A DNA stretch of 64,000 bases from Alcaligenes faecalis (lineage in GTDB: Bacteria; Pseudomonadota; Gammaproteobacteria; Burkholderiales; Burkholderiaceae_B): positions 1,922,001 to 1,986,000 of the forward strand of contig NZ_CP031012.1 in NCBI RefSeq assembly GCF_009497775.1, written 5' to 3'. Of the stretch, positions 25,861 through 34,953 are shown piece after piece. The number at the start of each line of letters is the position of its first letter. Within the stretch, counting starts at the first letter, position 1. A program made the position numbers and the translations under genes. Below the pieces are notes generated by a model that saw only the letters and a program-made list of their open reading frames with translations, was not told the DNA's origin and did not search any database.

Positions 25861-25944
25861 CAGCATTAGGGCTTTAGCAGTCAACAAGTATTTGTTCTGG
25901 ATTGAGTCTGTGCCTGGCAGCCCATCTACTTGTTGACCCCTTGT

Positions 25945-26277
25945 TTACAAGGATGCGAGGCCAAGTATTTCCTGCCCCATAAGCAGACAAGAGCCAGGCA
26001 TCTGCGCATAAATCATACGCATGCGATATTCGCCTTTATAGACATAGCCCATCACCTCAAGCACATCGAAGCGTTGTTTAGCATTGGCGGGATTCTTGAG
26101 TGACGGTAAGACTTTTACCTGGCTGTCTATTTCAGAGCGGTCATCATTGTCGGTATGCAGTAGCAGAAGCTGTAATGCATGTTCTTTGGCGTCAGCAGCG
26201 CAAGGGTGATCAGCTGCTTGTGCAGCACCGGATACGGCGAGGATTGAAAGGGCCAGGATAGTAGAACGCAAGGACAT
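25945..26277 (-). CDS. Small secreted protein of unknown function
   Basis: A 110-residue protein with a signal peptide (MSLRSTILALSILAVSGAAQAA). The mature part has two cysteines (HPCAAD, GSCLLM) and a SLKNPANAKQRFDVLEV segment. The start at 26277 has GGAGAG well placed. Not recognised beyond 'exported'. Confidence 0.65.
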   Translation of the reverse strand: MSLRSTILALSILAVSGAAQAADHPCAADAKEHALQLLLLHTDNDDRSEIDSQVKVLPSLKNPANAKQRFDVLEVMGYVYKGEYRMRMIYAQMPGSCLLMGQEILGLASL

Positions 26278-26406
26278 CGGACTCTCCAATTAGCTAAGGT
26301 GGTCGTGGATGAGAATGTCAGATGTTACATGCGAGACGGGCGTTGTGGAGGATCGCAAATTGCACTATTGTCTGCCCATCGCATGGTCAAGCAATAGTGC
26401 TTGGCT

Positions 26407-27027
26407 TTACATAACGACATACCGCGATATAGCCAGAAAATGCGTTGCACTGCCAGCCAGCACAAATAAATGCCAAATACCGTGCCAATGCCGGAAGCGC
26501 TCGTCAAACACAAAGAAAACAATCCCGGCGGTATAAATCGCGCCACCTGCCGCCAACCAGGAAAATCCTTGCGAGCCCAGACTGGATTCCAATGGTCCCA
26601 GCGCCAGCAACACAATCCAGCCCATAACGGCATAAATCACCAGCGACAATATGCGTGCAGGCGAACGCGGGCGGATATCCTGAAGAATGCCAATCAGCGC
26701 CAGGCCCCAGACCACACCGAACAGACTCCATCCCCACGGACCTCGCAGCGTTACCAGGCAGAAGGGCGTATAGCTGCCAGCAATCAACAGGTAGATGGAA
26801 AAGTGATCCAGCTTGCGGAATACGTTTTTCGCCCGTCCCTTGAAACAGTGGTACAAGGTGGAAATGAGGTAAAGCAGGATAAGTGTGGCGCCATAGATCG
26901 CTGTGCTGGTGATGCGCCAGGGATCTCCGGTAAAGCTTGCCATGACAATCAGCCAGGAAACGCCACCTACCGCCAGAACTGCACCAAGCAGATGTGACCA
27001 GGCATTGAATCGTTCACCGTAATACAT
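26407..27027 (-). CDS. Haemolysin III family membrane protein (YqfA/HlyIII)
   Basis: A 206-residue, seven-helix membrane protein of the HlyIII/progestin-receptor-like superfamily. Markers: GERFNAWSHLLGA near the N-terminus, STLYHCFKG, KLDHFSIYLLIAGSYTPF, and HWHGIWHLFVLAGSATHF with the conserved His residues of the putative metal site. Start at 27027 is preferred (GAGGAAAG upstream) over a longer frame. Cellular role is unclear in bacteria; lipid or membrane-stress functions are proposed for the family. Confidence 0.85.
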   Translation of the reverse strand: MYYGERFNAWSHLLGAVLAVGGVSWLIVMASFTGDPWRITSTAIYGATLILLYLISTLYHCFKGRAKNVFRKLDHFSIYLLIAGSYTPFCLVTLRGPWGWSLFGVVWGLALIGILQDIRPRSPARILSLVIYAVMGWIVLLALGPLESSLGSQGFSWLAAGGAIYTAGIVFFVFDERFRHWHGIWHLFVLAGSATHFLAISRYVVM

Positions 27028-27398
27028 GAATCTCTCTTTCCTCTGAACATGCGGCATGCAGATTACAAGCCTGTTGCCGTGATCGGGAAAGCTTAGCGTA
27101 TAAGTCAAGATTCGGTATTGATAGGGATCTATCATTGCAATACGTTAGTCTGCCATCCTGGCTGACAAATGCTGGCCTAATTGCCCAAGAATGGCCCTTG
27201 TGAATCGACCTCTACTAGTTGCTCGAGTTCATGCCATCTGTGCATGTGTATAGCACTAGGAACAGTTATGTTCCATTGCAATACACCCACCACCTATGCC
27301 ATCTGTATACCTGCCACGTAAACCCCAATACCTGCTAACCCGCTCCAGTTTTAGGATACGGTTTGCGCGACGTGCGCTCATACCTAAAGAGGGTCATC
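27028..27398. other. Gene-free stretch
   Basis: About 370 bases between a leftward and a rightward gene. It must hold both promoters. I saw no hairpin, repeat or short gene worth naming. Confidence 0.5.
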
Positions 27399-27572
27399 AT
27401 GAAATTTGTGCTTTACAAGGACAAAGGTGGTGAATGGCGGTGGCGATTCAAGGCCGCGAATGGGAACATTATCTGCGTCAGCTCGGAAGGGTACTCAAGC
27501 AAGCAGAACGCGCAACATAGCATCGAGTCTGTGAAAAAAGGGATGGCGGATGCTCCGGTGGTCGAGGAGTAA
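27399..27572 (+). CDS. YegP-like protein (DUF1508)
   Basis: A 57-residue protein consisting of one DUF1508 unit: MKFVLYKDKGGEWRWRFKAANG then SSEGYSSKQNAQHSIESVK. The family forms a small beta-beta-alpha fold, often in tandem; here a single unit is present, as in many proteobacteria. GAGGG precedes the ATG. Its function is not known. Confidence 0.85.
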   Translation: MKFVLYKDKGGEWRWRFKAANGNIICVSSEGYSSKQNAQHSIESVKKGMADAPVVEE

Positions 27573-27649
27573 GCAGAGGCTTTCCACAAGCCTTTACGCG
27601 TAGCTCTTAGCCCCGTGAGTTAAAAAACTCCCTGGCAAAAGGGAGTTCA

Positions 27650-27679
27650 AAGACCTCGCCAAGCTCCGAGGTCTTTTTT
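27650..27679 (+). terminator. Intrinsic terminator
   Basis: AAGACCTCG and CGAGGTCTT pair around an eight-base loop, with six T. A second hairpin (AACTCCC..GGGAGTT, 27627-27648) lies just before it. Confidence 0.8.
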
Positions 27680-27720
27680 ATCAGCGTGCTCTGCGCGGGA
27701 GGAGGCTTAGTAGTTGGCGA

Positions 27721-28125
27721 TCAATCCAGCATCGCCTCAGCCTCAATCTCAATCAACCACTCGGGTTTGGCCAATCCACTAATCAAGATCCAGGAAGAAG
27801 GTGGTGGATTGACGGGAAATCGTTTCAGCAGCGCAGCGGCTATTTCGTCCTGCTCTTGCGGCGAGCTTGCATCTTCCCGGATAAAAATCCGCAGCATGAT
27901 TACTTGGTCTATCTTGCCACCAACCTCGGCCAGGACCAGTTCAATGTTGTCCAAGGCGGTTTCCGTTTGCTCGCGCATACCGCCAGCTACGGTTTGCTCC
28001 TGGGCGTTGACACCTACTTGGCCGGACAGCATCACGCGGCGATGGCCGGTGACCACCACACCTTGGCTGAAACCGTATTGCAGGGAATTGAATACGGTAG
28101 AGGGATTAATAGCGCTTTTTGTCAT
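27721..28125 (-). CDS. RidA family (YjgF/YER057c) protein
   Basis: A 134-residue protein of the RidA superfamily, whose members hydrolyse reactive enamine/imine intermediates. Visible: SGQVGVNAQ, GGMREQTETALDNIELVLAEVGG and a late KPEWLIEIEAEA, where RidA proper has R105/E120-type catalytic residues; the Arg of the classic IP.KP..R.. site is not evident, so it may be a divergent (Rid4-7-like) member. Start at ATG 28125; the ribosome site is weak. Confidence 0.8.
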   Translation of the reverse strand: MTKSAINPSTVFNSLQYGFSQGVVVTGHRRVMLSGQVGVNAQEQTVAGGMREQTETALDNIELVLAEVGGKIDQVIMLRIFIREDASSPQEQDEIAAALLKRFPVNPPPSSWILISGLAKPEWLIEIEAEAMLD

Positions 28126-28411
28126 TTTGATAAATACATGGAAAGTTGAGGGGTGTGTTTGCACACCATCGTCCTATCTTGGGGTTCTGCGCCGGAAAGC
28201 AAGGGCTGGTCTTGCAAGTGATCTTTCCAGGGCTTGATAAGAGGGCGTTAAAAGCTGCCTCTCATTACAAGAGACGGAGAAAATTCTTCAAAATTTGTTA
28301 AGTTTTATTTAAAGTGTCCATCGTCTGGCTTCATGGTTTTTTGTTCGGAATACGCTCTATCTCCCTGCTATACTCGCCGCTTATTTTTATTGGTAATAAA
28401 GGAAGCGGAAA

Positions 28412-28897
28412 ATGAAGAAGATCGTATTTATAGCAGCCATGTCATTGGGCCTGGCTGGATGTGAAACGATGAACTCCATGACTAAAGGCATTGATGATGC
28501 GTTTGCCAGTGTTAATGAAGCGATGGGCGCGGGTCCGATTGCTGATACTCCGGCACAAATTTGTTCAGAGATGCGTTCTAACCATGCGCGTGCTGTGAAC
28601 AAATACAGTGGGAAAACCGTTGAAGTGACTGGCAAATTGGTGGCCATGGAGCAAAACACACTTGCCGAGGCCATGAGTGGCATGAACTCGAAAGTATGGG
28701 GCAGTGCCAAGCAGTTTGATGTTCGAGTCAGTAGCGGGCCCATCGTCTTTTCCTCCTTGATCAACCGTCGCACCGAGCAGCTTAATGTGTTCAATATGGG
28801 TGACACGGTGACAATTAAAGGCCGTATTGGAACGATTGGGAAAGGGAAGTCTTGCACCATTAGCCTTGAAGAGAATATGAGCATCAAGCAGAAGTAA
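28412..28897 (+). CDS. Lipoprotein with OB-fold-like domain
   Basis: A 161-residue lipoprotein: MKKIVFIAAMSLGLAG then Cys (LAGC). Residues about 60-155 (KYSGKTVEVTGKLVAME.., DTVTIKGRIGTIGKGKSCTISLEE) look like an OB-fold of the tRNA_anti-like type seen in small exported proteins. AGGAAGCGG precedes the ATG. A GC hairpin follows the gene (GCCCGC..GCGGGC, 28932-28950) without a long T-run. Function unknown. Confidence 0.65.
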   Translation: MKKIVFIAAMSLGLAGCETMNSMTKGIDDAFASVNEAMGAGPIADTPAQICSEMRSNHARAVNKYSGKTVEVTGKLVAMEQNTLAEAMSGMNSKVWGSAKQFDVRVSSGPIVFSSLINRRTEQLNVFNMGDTVTIKGRIGTIGKGKSCTISLEENMSIKQK

Positions 28898-29072
28898 ATG
28901 TAAGAGTCCGTTATGGCGGACGGCATAGATAAGCCCGCTTTATAGCGGGCAATGTTGTTTCTGGGAGTTTGAATTTGTGCCGGGCCTGGCTTGAGTAGAG
29001 CCGATATCAAGTTTCCATCATGGGACGATTCAGCCGTTAGAATTGTTTATCCAACTACTTACAGAGGCTTTT

Positions 29073-29492
29073 ATGACGAACGACAAATCCACGATTCGCG
29101 GGAACTGCCTGTGCGCTGCGGTCTCGATCAGTTTTCAGCAGCACAAGCCTTCGATCAGCGCTTGCCATTGCGGTATCTGCCGCAATTGGTCCGGTGGCCC
29201 ATTCTTGTCGCTGGAGTCCCATGAAGCCCCGGTGATCGAAGGTGAGGAACACGTACGTTCCTATGCGTCCTCGGAATGGGCGGAGCGCAGTTTTTGTGGT
29301 GTATGCGGTACGCACTTGTTCTACAAGCTCAAGGCAGGTGGCTTCCATGCCATTTCTGCTGGCTTGTTCAAAGACAGCGGGAGCTGGCCGTTCGAGCTGC
29401 AGGTCTTTATTGATGACAAGCCTGATAACTATACGTTCGCTAACAAAACGCGAGAGATGACAGGCGAAGAGGTAGTTAAGCTGTTTTCCTGA
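29073..29492 (+). CDS. GFA family protein (CENP-V/GFA-type zinc protein)
   Basis: A 139-residue protein with the cysteine pattern of the glutathione-dependent formaldehyde-activating (GFA) fold: GNCLCAAV, CHCGICRNW and FCGVCGTHLFY, the expected zinc ligands. Substrate of such short GFA proteins is mostly unknown; only some act on glutathione adducts. The ATG at 29073 is preceded by CAGAGG and gives the usual N-terminus; an earlier in-frame start at 29043 is less likely. Confidence 0.85.
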   Translation: MTNDKSTIRGNCLCAAVSISFQQHKPSISACHCGICRNWSGGPFLSLESHEAPVIEGEEHVRSYASSEWAERSFCGVCGTHLFYKLKAGGFHAISAGLFKDSGSWPFELQVFIDDKPDNYTFANKTREMTGEEVVKLFS

Positions 29493-29519
29493 TCCTGGTT
29501 CACGTACAAGGAGAGCCCT

Positions 29520-30062
29520 ATGATGAAAAGAATTCTTTTCCTGTCGCTGTCTGCGTTATTAGCCGCTTGCGCCTCTTCCAACGCTGACTTGGCGACTCAG
29601 GAAGATGTAGACCTGAACAAATACATGGGCACCTGGTACGAGCAGGCGCGCTTGCCCAATAGCTTCCAGCGTGAATGTGCCGGGGATGTGCAAGCCAATT
29701 ACGTGATGGAAGCGGACAAGACGATCACCGTCACCAATCGCTGTCAGGGTACGGACGGGGAAGTGAAGGAAGCCATCGGCCAGGGTCGCTTGTCCAGTAG
29801 TGTGGGGCCTGCTGATCCGGCGATATTGGAAGTGCGTTTTGCTCCGAAGTGGTTGTCCTGGTTCCCCATGGTGTGGGGCGATTACTGGATCATGAAGCTG
29901 GAAGGGGACTACCAGTATTCTTTGGTCGGTACCCCGGACCGGAAGTACCTCTGGGTCCTGTCCCGGGAAAAGCAGGCTGATCCACAAGTCGTCAGCGACT
30001 TGCTGGATTACGCTGCGGCACAAGGCTTTTCTGTTCAAAAAGTGGTATCGACCAAGCAGTAG
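29520..30062 (+). CDS. blc: Outer-membrane lipocalin (Blc-type)
   Basis: A 180-residue lipoprotein of the bacterial lipocalin family, an outer-membrane lipid-binding barrel. Signal MMKRILFLSLSALLAACAS with lipobox Cys; then DLNKYMGTWYEQARLPNSFQ, the family GTWYE signature, and later DYWIMKLEGDYQYSLVGTPDRKYLWVLSR, the second conserved block. Length matches E. coli Blc (177). AAGGAGAG precedes the double ATG; 29520 or 29523 could be used. Confidence 0.9.
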   Translation: MMKRILFLSLSALLAACASSNADLATQEDVDLNKYMGTWYEQARLPNSFQRECAGDVQANYVMEADKTITVTNRCQGTDGEVKEAIGQGRLSSSVGPADPAILEVRFAPKWLSWFPMVWGDYWIMKLEGDYQYSLVGTPDRKYLWVLSREKQADPQVVSDLLDYAAAQGFSVQKVVSTKQ

Positions 30063-30178
30063 CACGCATTCGGTAATCGCTTGATCAGCACCTGCACAAA
30101 TCAGAACATCCCCTTAGCGTTTTTAGTAATAAGCATGGGGAAATTAGATCGTTTTGAATAGGTTGCGGCTGTGGTCGA

Positions 30179-30214
30179 ATGGCACGACGGTATGTATCGG
30201 ACGTGCCATTTTTT
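30179..30214 (+). terminator. Terminator hairpin in the leader of the ABC transporter operon
   Basis: ATGGCACG (30179-30186) pairs perfectly with CGTGCCAT (30202-30209), loop of 15 bases, followed by T6. It ends only 17 bases before the start codon of the binding protein, so it may end the upstream transcript or attenuate the operon. Confidence 0.65.
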
Positions 30215-30231
30215 ATCGGAATGTTTTTATC

Positions 30232-31041
30232 ATGAAGTCGTTTTTAAGCATTGCCGCGACCCTTACCCTGGCGTTGGTGGCTGGAGTGGCCCAGGCTGAT
30301 CGTCTGGATGACATCAAGAAAACGGGTGTCTTGAAAGTAGCGTCTTTCGACAGCAATCCACCGTTTGGTTTTGTGGATCAGAAGTCCCGCCAGATTACTG
30401 GTCTGGATGTGGATTTTGCTCAGGCTCTGGCTGACAAGCTGGGCGTGAAGCTGGAAGTCTTGCCAACCAACCCGGCCAATCGTGTGCCGCTGTTGACGTC
30501 CAATAAAGTGGACCTGGTTCTGGCCAACTTCACCATCACGGAAGAGCGCGCCAAGCAGGTTGATTTCAGCATTCCGTACTTTGCATCGGGCCAGCAGTTC
30601 CTGGCTAAAAAAGGCGTCTTGTCCTCGCCCGAGCAGTTGAGCTCGCTGCGTATTGGCGTGGATAAAGGTACGGTCAATGAGATCGTCCTGCGTGAGAAAT
30701 ACCCCCAGGCCAAGCTGGTGGCCTATGACGATACGCCCTTCGCCTTTACCGCTTTGCGTAACGGCAATGTGCAGGCCATCACTCAGGATGGCCCCAAGCT
30801 GATCGGTCTGCTGGCCAATGTGCCGGACAAGGAAAACTATGAAATCCCGGCCTTCAGCATTTCCGAGGACTTGATCGGTATTGGTATCCCCAAAGGCGAG
30901 AAAGCACTGAAGTCCTTTGTGGATGAAACCTTGCTGGAGCTTGAAGCCCAGGGCAAGGCACAAGCCATTTACGACGTGTGGTTTGGCCCTCAGTCCAAGA
31001 CACCGCTGGAGCGCTTGTACCGCATCGGTCAGCAACAGTAA
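30232..31041 (+). CDS. Polar amino-acid ABC transporter, periplasmic binding protein
   Basis: A 269-residue SBP of the SBP_bac_3 family. Signal peptide MKSFLSIAATLTLALVAGVAQA; then IKKTGVLKVASFDSNPPFGF, GLDVDFAQALADKLGV, VDLVLANFTITEERAKQVDFSIPYF and RIGVDKGTVNE, all typical. It delivers an amino acid (glutamate/aspartate or glutamine-like, not decidable here) to the two permeases encoded downstream. Start at 30232 chosen because it gives a clean signal; the frame continues upstream without a site. Confidence 0.9.
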   Translation: MKSFLSIAATLTLALVAGVAQADRLDDIKKTGVLKVASFDSNPPFGFVDQKSRQITGLDVDFAQALADKLGVKLEVLPTNPANRVPLLTSNKVDLVLANFTITEERAKQVDFSIPYFASGQQFLAKKGVLSSPEQLSSLRIGVDKGTVNEIVLREKYPQAKLVAYDDTPFAFTALRNGNVQAITQDGPKLIGLLANVPDKENYEIPAFSISEDLIGIGIPKGEKALKSFVDETLLELEAQGKAQAIYDVWFGPQSKTPLERLYRIGQQQ

Positions 31042-31143
31042 GTCATCACTTGCTTGCAGGCCAGCCTTGAATGTTCAGGCTGGCCTTTTCCTGTTTGTGT
31101 TTTTAACAGCGGGATCGCTTGATCCTGCTTTTTGGTGTTTGCT

Positions 31144-31881
31144 ATGCCGTCTTCTGATTTCTGGCTGGCACCCCACTATGTGGGCTGGTTGCTGCAAGGG
31201 TTCTGGGTCACGATCCAGCTCTCTTTAGTCGTCTCCTTCGCTGCAACTGTTTTGGGTTTTCTGGTATGTATTGCCAGGTTGTCGCCCTTTGCCTGGTTGG
31301 CTTGGCCGGTGCGTGCTTACCTGAGTCTGTTCCGTAATACGCCCCTATTGGTGCAATTGTTCTTCTGGTATTTCGGGGCCTCGGCCTTGATGCCGCCGGA
31401 GCTGGTTCAATGGTTGAATACCCAGCATGTCTTGCAATTGGTCTTGTTCGATGTGCATTGGCCCAGTTTCGAGATGTTGGCCGCTTTTGTGGGTTTGACG
31501 ATCTACACCACGGCGTTTGTGGCTGAAGAGTTCCGCTCCGGCGTGCGGGCAGTGCGCACAGGTCAATGGGCCGCCGCTGCTTCCTTGGGCATGTCTTCCA
31601 TGGAGGTCTGGCGCTATGTGGTGATGCCGCAGGCTTTGCGCAATACTTTCCCCTCGCTGATCGGGCAGTACATGAATGTCATCAAGAACACCTCGCTGAC
31701 CATGGCTATTGGCTTGGCAGAGCTGTCTTATGCCTCGCGTCAGGTGGAAACTGAAACCTTCAAGACCTTCCAGTCCTTCGGGATTGCAACGCTGTTGTAT
31801 GTCTTGCTGGTCATGCTGGTCGAGGTAGGTGGGCAGTGGTTGCAGCGTCATCGTCTGCAAGTGCGAGGCGGGCTGCAATGA
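31144..31881 (+). CDS. Amino-acid ABC transporter permease 1 (HisMQ/GltJ-like)
   Basis: A 245-residue integral membrane protein of the His/Glu/Gln permease type. It has about five to six helices, the SLFRNTPLLVQLFFWYFG segment and the EAA loop (FRSGVRAVRTGQWAAAASLGMS) that docks the ATPase. The ATG at 31144 is preferred. It ends overlapping the second permease (ATGA), so both are translated together. Confidence 0.9.
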   Translation: MPSSDFWLAPHYVGWLLQGFWVTIQLSLVVSFAATVLGFLVCIARLSPFAWLAWPVRAYLSLFRNTPLLVQLFFWYFGASALMPPELVQWLNTQHVLQLVLFDVHWPSFEMLAAFVGLTIYTTAFVAEEFRSGVRAVRTGQWAAAASLGMSSMEVWRYVVMPQALRNTFPSLIGQYMNVIKNTSLTMAIGLAELSYASRQVETETFKTFQSFGIATLLYVLLVMLVEVGGQWLQRHRLQVRGGLQ

Positions 31882-32576
31882 ACTTCGACGTAATTCATGA
31901 CAACCTGCTGTACTTCCTGGTGGGGGCGTATCCGCACGGCCCTTTAGGTGGAGCGGCGCTGACGCTTTTGTTAAGCGTGCTATCGGCTAGCTTGTCGGCC
32001 GTTCTGGGGCTGGTTTTTGGGGTGGCTCTGGTTTTGACACGCGGCGTGGCGCATACCGCATTGCTGCTGTTTCTGGGCTTTTTCCGTGCTATCCCCGTGA
32101 TCATGCTGATTTTCTGGGTGTATTTTCTGCTGCCCATTCTGTTCAAGGTGGATGTGCCGGGCTTGTTTACCGTGGTCTGCGCCTTGTCCTTGATTGGTGG
32201 CGCGTATCTGGCGCACTCGGTGTTTGCGGGTATCAGCAGCTTGCCGGCGGGGCAATGGCAAGCGGGCAAGGCCCTGGGCCTGAAAACCGCTCAAATCATG
32301 AAGTCCATCATCCTGCCGCAAGCTTTGCCGGTGATGCTGCCTTCTTTTATTAATCAGTGGGTTGCCTTGATCAAGGACACCTCGCTGGCCTATGTCATTG
32401 GCGTGGCGGAATTGTCTTTTGTTGCGACTCAGGTCAGCAACCGGGTCATGGTGCACCCCACTGAAATCTTCTTGTTTGTCGGGCTGATGTACTACGTGAT
32501 TTGCGCAACGCTGGAGCTGATCGCGAACCGGGTGGCCCGACGTTATGACAAACATCTGCGACTGGATGGCAAATGA
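31878..32576 (+). CDS. Amino-acid ABC transporter permease 2 (HisMQ/GltK-like)
   Basis: A 232-residue membrane permease, partner of the preceding one. It shows [18 protein letters not shown] and the EAA loop ([21 protein letters not shown]). Start at 31878 overlaps the upstream stop; its own stop overlaps the ATPase start (ATGA). Heterodimeric permease pairs of this kind form the channel of polar amino-acid importers. Confidence 0.9.
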   Translation: MNFDVIHDNLLYFLVGAYPHGPLGGAALTLLLSVLSASLSAVLGLVFGVALVLTRGVAHTALLLFLGFFRAIPVIMLIFWVYFLLPILFKVDVPGLFTVVCALSLIGGAYLAHSVFAGISSLPAGQWQAGKALGLKTAQIMKSIILPQALPVMLPSFINQWVALIKDTSLAYVIGVAELSFVATQVSNRVMVHPTEIFLFVGLMYYVICATLELIANRVARRYDKHLRLDGK

Positions 32577-33307
32577 TCCGTATCGATAGTGTTTCCAAGT
32601 GGTATGGCACGTTTCAGGTGCTCAAGGACTGCACGGCCCAGGTGGACCGTCAGGAAGTGGTGGTGGTGTGCGGGCCTTCGGGCTCCGGAAAGTCCACCTT
32701 GTTGAAAACCGTTAATGGTCTGGAGCCATTCCAGAAAGGCACGATTGTTGTAGATGGTATTTCTGTCGGTGATCCGGCAACGAATCTGCCCGACTTGCGT
32801 AGCCGGGTCGGAATGGTTTTTCAGAACTTCGAGCTGTTTCCGCATTTGAATGTCCTGGCCAATCTGACTTTGGCGCAGCGTAAAGTGCTGGGCAGGGATC
32901 GTGACGAAGCGAATGAGCGCGCCTTGCTGTACCTGGATAGGGTGGGTCTGAAGGCGCTGGCGGATCGTTATCCGGCCAGTTTGTCGGGCGGGCAGCAACA
33001 GCGTGTCGCCATTGCACGAGCCTTGTGTATGGATCCGGTCTGCATGCTGTTTGACGAGCCCACTTCGGCCTTGGATCCTGAAATGGTCAACGAGGTGCTG
33101 GACGTGATGGTCAGCTTGGCGGAAGAGGGCATGACCATGATGTGTGTCACCCATGAGATGGGCTTTGCTCGCAAGGTGGCGGATCGGATGGTTTTCATGG
33201 ACCAAGGCCAGATTCTGGAGGACGTGCCCACCGATGTATTCTTTGGTGATCTGGAAGGCCGGCCACAGCGCGTGCAAACCTTTTTGTCCAAGGAACTGCG
33301 TCTGTAG
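32573..33307 (+). CDS. Amino-acid ABC transporter ATPase (GlnQ/HisP/GltL-like)
   Basis: A 244-residue ATPase with all motifs: Walker [11 protein letters not shown]-loop [10 protein letters not shown], signature [15 protein letters not shown], Walker [13 protein letters not shown] and the H-loop in [11 protein letters not shown]. It powers the importer formed by the three preceding genes. Overlaps the second permease by four bases, so it is the last gene of the operon. Confidence 0.95.
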   Translation: MIRIDSVSKWYGTFQVLKDCTAQVDRQEVVVVCGPSGSGKSTLLKTVNGLEPFQKGTIVVDGISVGDPATNLPDLRSRVGMVFQNFELFPHLNVLANLTLAQRKVLGRDRDEANERALLYLDRVGLKALADRYPASLSGGQQQRVAIARALCMDPVCMLFDEPTSALDPEMVNEVLDVMVSLAEEGMTMMCVTHEMGFARKVADRMVFMDQGQILEDVPTDVFFGDLEGRPQRVQTFLSKELRL

Positions 33308-33341
33308 CTTGTGTCGTTGCACAGCAATTGATTTGATGATT

Positions 33342-33381
33342 GCCAAGCCAAGCCAAGCCAAGCCAAGCCAAGCCAAGCCAA
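33342..33381 (+). repeat. Tandem GCCAA repeat, eight copies
   Basis: Eight perfect copies of the pentamer GCCAA directly after the ABC operon and before a bidirectional terminator. Copy number is likely to vary among strains. No coding role is evident. Confidence 0.9.
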
Positions 33382-33415
33382 GCTGTGCGTAGCAGACGCT
33401 GGAGTCCACATCCAT

Positions 33416-33454
33416 AAAAAAAGCCCGCCTGTTGAAAAATGGGCGGGCTTTTTT
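33416..33454. terminator. Bidirectional intrinsic terminator
   Basis: AAAAAAGCCCGCC, an 11-base loop, GGGCGGGCTTTTTT. It serves the ABC operon and possibly the convergent gene at 33530. Confidence 0.85.
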
Positions 33455-33529
33455 ATGAGCGAGCAAACCAGGCTTGATGAAACAGGGCCAATGACATGCT
33501 GGCCCGGCCTGGAGAGTGTCGCTATGTGC

Positions 33530-33808
33530 TCAGGATGACTGAGCGGGTGTGTCGAACGATTGCAGCAGAGATTCTGATGCCAGTACGGCACGGCGTGCCT
33601 GTTCGTGCTGATCATGCAGGGCCAGGTAGCGTGCTTCGGCCTCATCGCCTCGCGCTACATCCCCTTTGTATGACTGCTCTACGTAGTTTGCGTACCAGAT
33701 GGACTCGGCTACGGTCATACCTACAAACACTTCATTGTCGTCCTGATCTTGAGACAGGGCACGGATACCAGATAAATACGCCCGTTCACGGGGCTGAAAT
33801 TCCAACAT
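33530..33808 (-). CDS. Small protein of unknown function
   Basis: A 92-residue, acidic, mostly helical protein (MLEFQPRERAYLSGIRALSQ.., AESIWYANYVEQSYKGD). AAGGAG lies six bases before the ATG at 33808, so the start is well set. No signal or membrane segment. Not recognised. Confidence 0.65.
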   Translation of the reverse strand: MLEFQPRERAYLSGIRALSQDQDDNEVFVGMTVAESIWYANYVEQSYKGDVARGDEAEARYLALHDQHEQARRAVLASESLLQSFDTPAQSS

Positions 33809-34086
33809 AAGACTCCTTAGATAAGCCTCCATTGTAGTAGGTGGGGGCAATCAGGCCAGAGCCAGGGTGAAATATCAGGACAAAGCCGCAAAAAACAGGG
33901 TGTTGAGGTGAGCAAAGGGCAGGGTATTCGATGCGGCTATTTCGGTGTTTTTGGCAGCCAGGTGGCTGTTTTATTACCGAGTTATTTTTATTTTAATATC
34001 ACCAAAAAAATAGCGATCAAGATTCTCTTTTGAACTGATATTAAATTGATGACTTCAGCTTAATGACAGCTTGGTGGTCGGAGATT

Positions 34087-34120
34087 AAAAAAAAATGCCT
34101 GATGGTTTTATCAGGCATTT
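34087..34120 (-). terminator. Intrinsic terminator (leftward)
   Basis: On the minus strand AATGCCTGAT, loop, ATCAGGCATT then nine T. It is the second of two hairpins behind the membrane-protein gene at 34202. Confidence 0.75.
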
Positions 34121-34150
34121 GCAGTGAGAAATAAATCCACTCTCTGGCTG

Positions 34151-34176
34151 AAAAAAGGCACCAGCGCTTAGGTGCC
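34151..34176 (-). terminator. Intrinsic terminator (leftward)
   Basis: On the minus strand GGCACC TAAGCGCT GGTGCC then six T, 25 bases after the stop of the gene at 34202. The remaining bases between 33,809 and 34,150 hold no gene that I can see. Confidence 0.75.
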
Positions 34177-34201
34177 AGATATTTTCAGAAAACCTGCTGT
34201 T

Positions 34202-34555
34202 TTACAGGCTGTTGATGCCAACCACCTTGGTATGGCTCATGCAGTGAGCACTGATCTTGTAGGTAAACACCAGGTAGCCAATACCCAGGGTGACGATACT
34301 GATAAGTACCCACAAAAGGATGTTGCCGATGATGCTGGCCAAGTCAATGGTGCAGATCAGGCGGCCAACCCGTTGTCCTTGCTCGTTGTAGGCATAGGTT
34401 TTGCTGATAATAAAGCGCTGCATGTAGTAAGGAAATACAAAAAGCGCCAGACCCAATGTGACGATTGCCAGCAAAACCCAAATGATGACATGGCCAATAA
34501 CCTCCATGAAACCAAGCTCGGACTTCAACTGATAGTTATTAAACGTAGTGCTCAT
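34202..34555 (-). CDS. Two-helix membrane protein of unknown function
   Basis: A 117-residue protein built from two similar halves: each has a helix with the pattern ...G(H/N)(V/I)(I/L)(I/L)WVLL(A/S)IVTLG(L/I)(A/G), at about 18-42 and 74-98. Between them lies KTYAYNEQGQRVGRLICT. The internal repeat suggests an old duplication; it resembles DUF898/DUF6693-type membrane proteins. Weak ribosome site before the ATG at 34555. Confidence 0.65.
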   Translation of the reverse strand: MSTTFNNYQLKSELGFMEVIGHVIIWVLLAIVTLGLALFVFPYYMQRFIISKTYAYNEQGQRVGRLICTIDLASIIGNILLWVLISIVTLGIGYLVFTYKISAHCMSHTKVVGINSL

Positions 34556-34953
34556 GTGTATGCTTAAGTAGATGTGAAAAAATGTATTTTATACAAACTT
34601 TATGGAAATGGAAGCGGCTTTGTTTTTTTAAGCTGTTTTCATTGTTTTTTTCGAAAAATATAATTTTTTTTAGTAGTTTTTTATTTGATATTTAACTTGA
34701 TATTTTTTGCAATAGAGCTAAATGTTTCTTGTTATTGAAAAAGAACGTTCGCTTTTTTGATGAAATAGGAGAGGTTGCTGTTCAAGATGTTTAGGCGCTG
34801 GCCATTGACAGCTTGCCCAGGGCGGGCGAAGACAGGATTTCGATTTTCGGGGCGTTATGCAGGGGTACCAGGCTAAGGCTGTGGAGGCTTTGGTACAGAG
34901 CTAATGCCCGACATTCAGGATATGATTACAAAAAAAATTACCAAGGAGGGAGT
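34556..34953. other. AT-rich gene-free stretch
   Basis: About 400 bases; the left 200 are strikingly AT-rich with runs of T (34,620-34,730). It must hold the promoters of the genes on either side. I see no gene, repeat array or clear hairpin in it. Confidence 0.5.

Noticed and set aside
28387..29010. 207-codon open frame opposite the OB-fold lipoprotein
   Set aside because: The plus-strand gene has a clear lipoprotein signal and ribosome site.
32543..33466. Long open frame opposite the ABC ATPase gene
   Set aside because: The coding strand has all ABC motifs; the antisense frame is a by-product of codon bias and contains the pentamer repeat as a meaningless Trp-Leu-Gly run.
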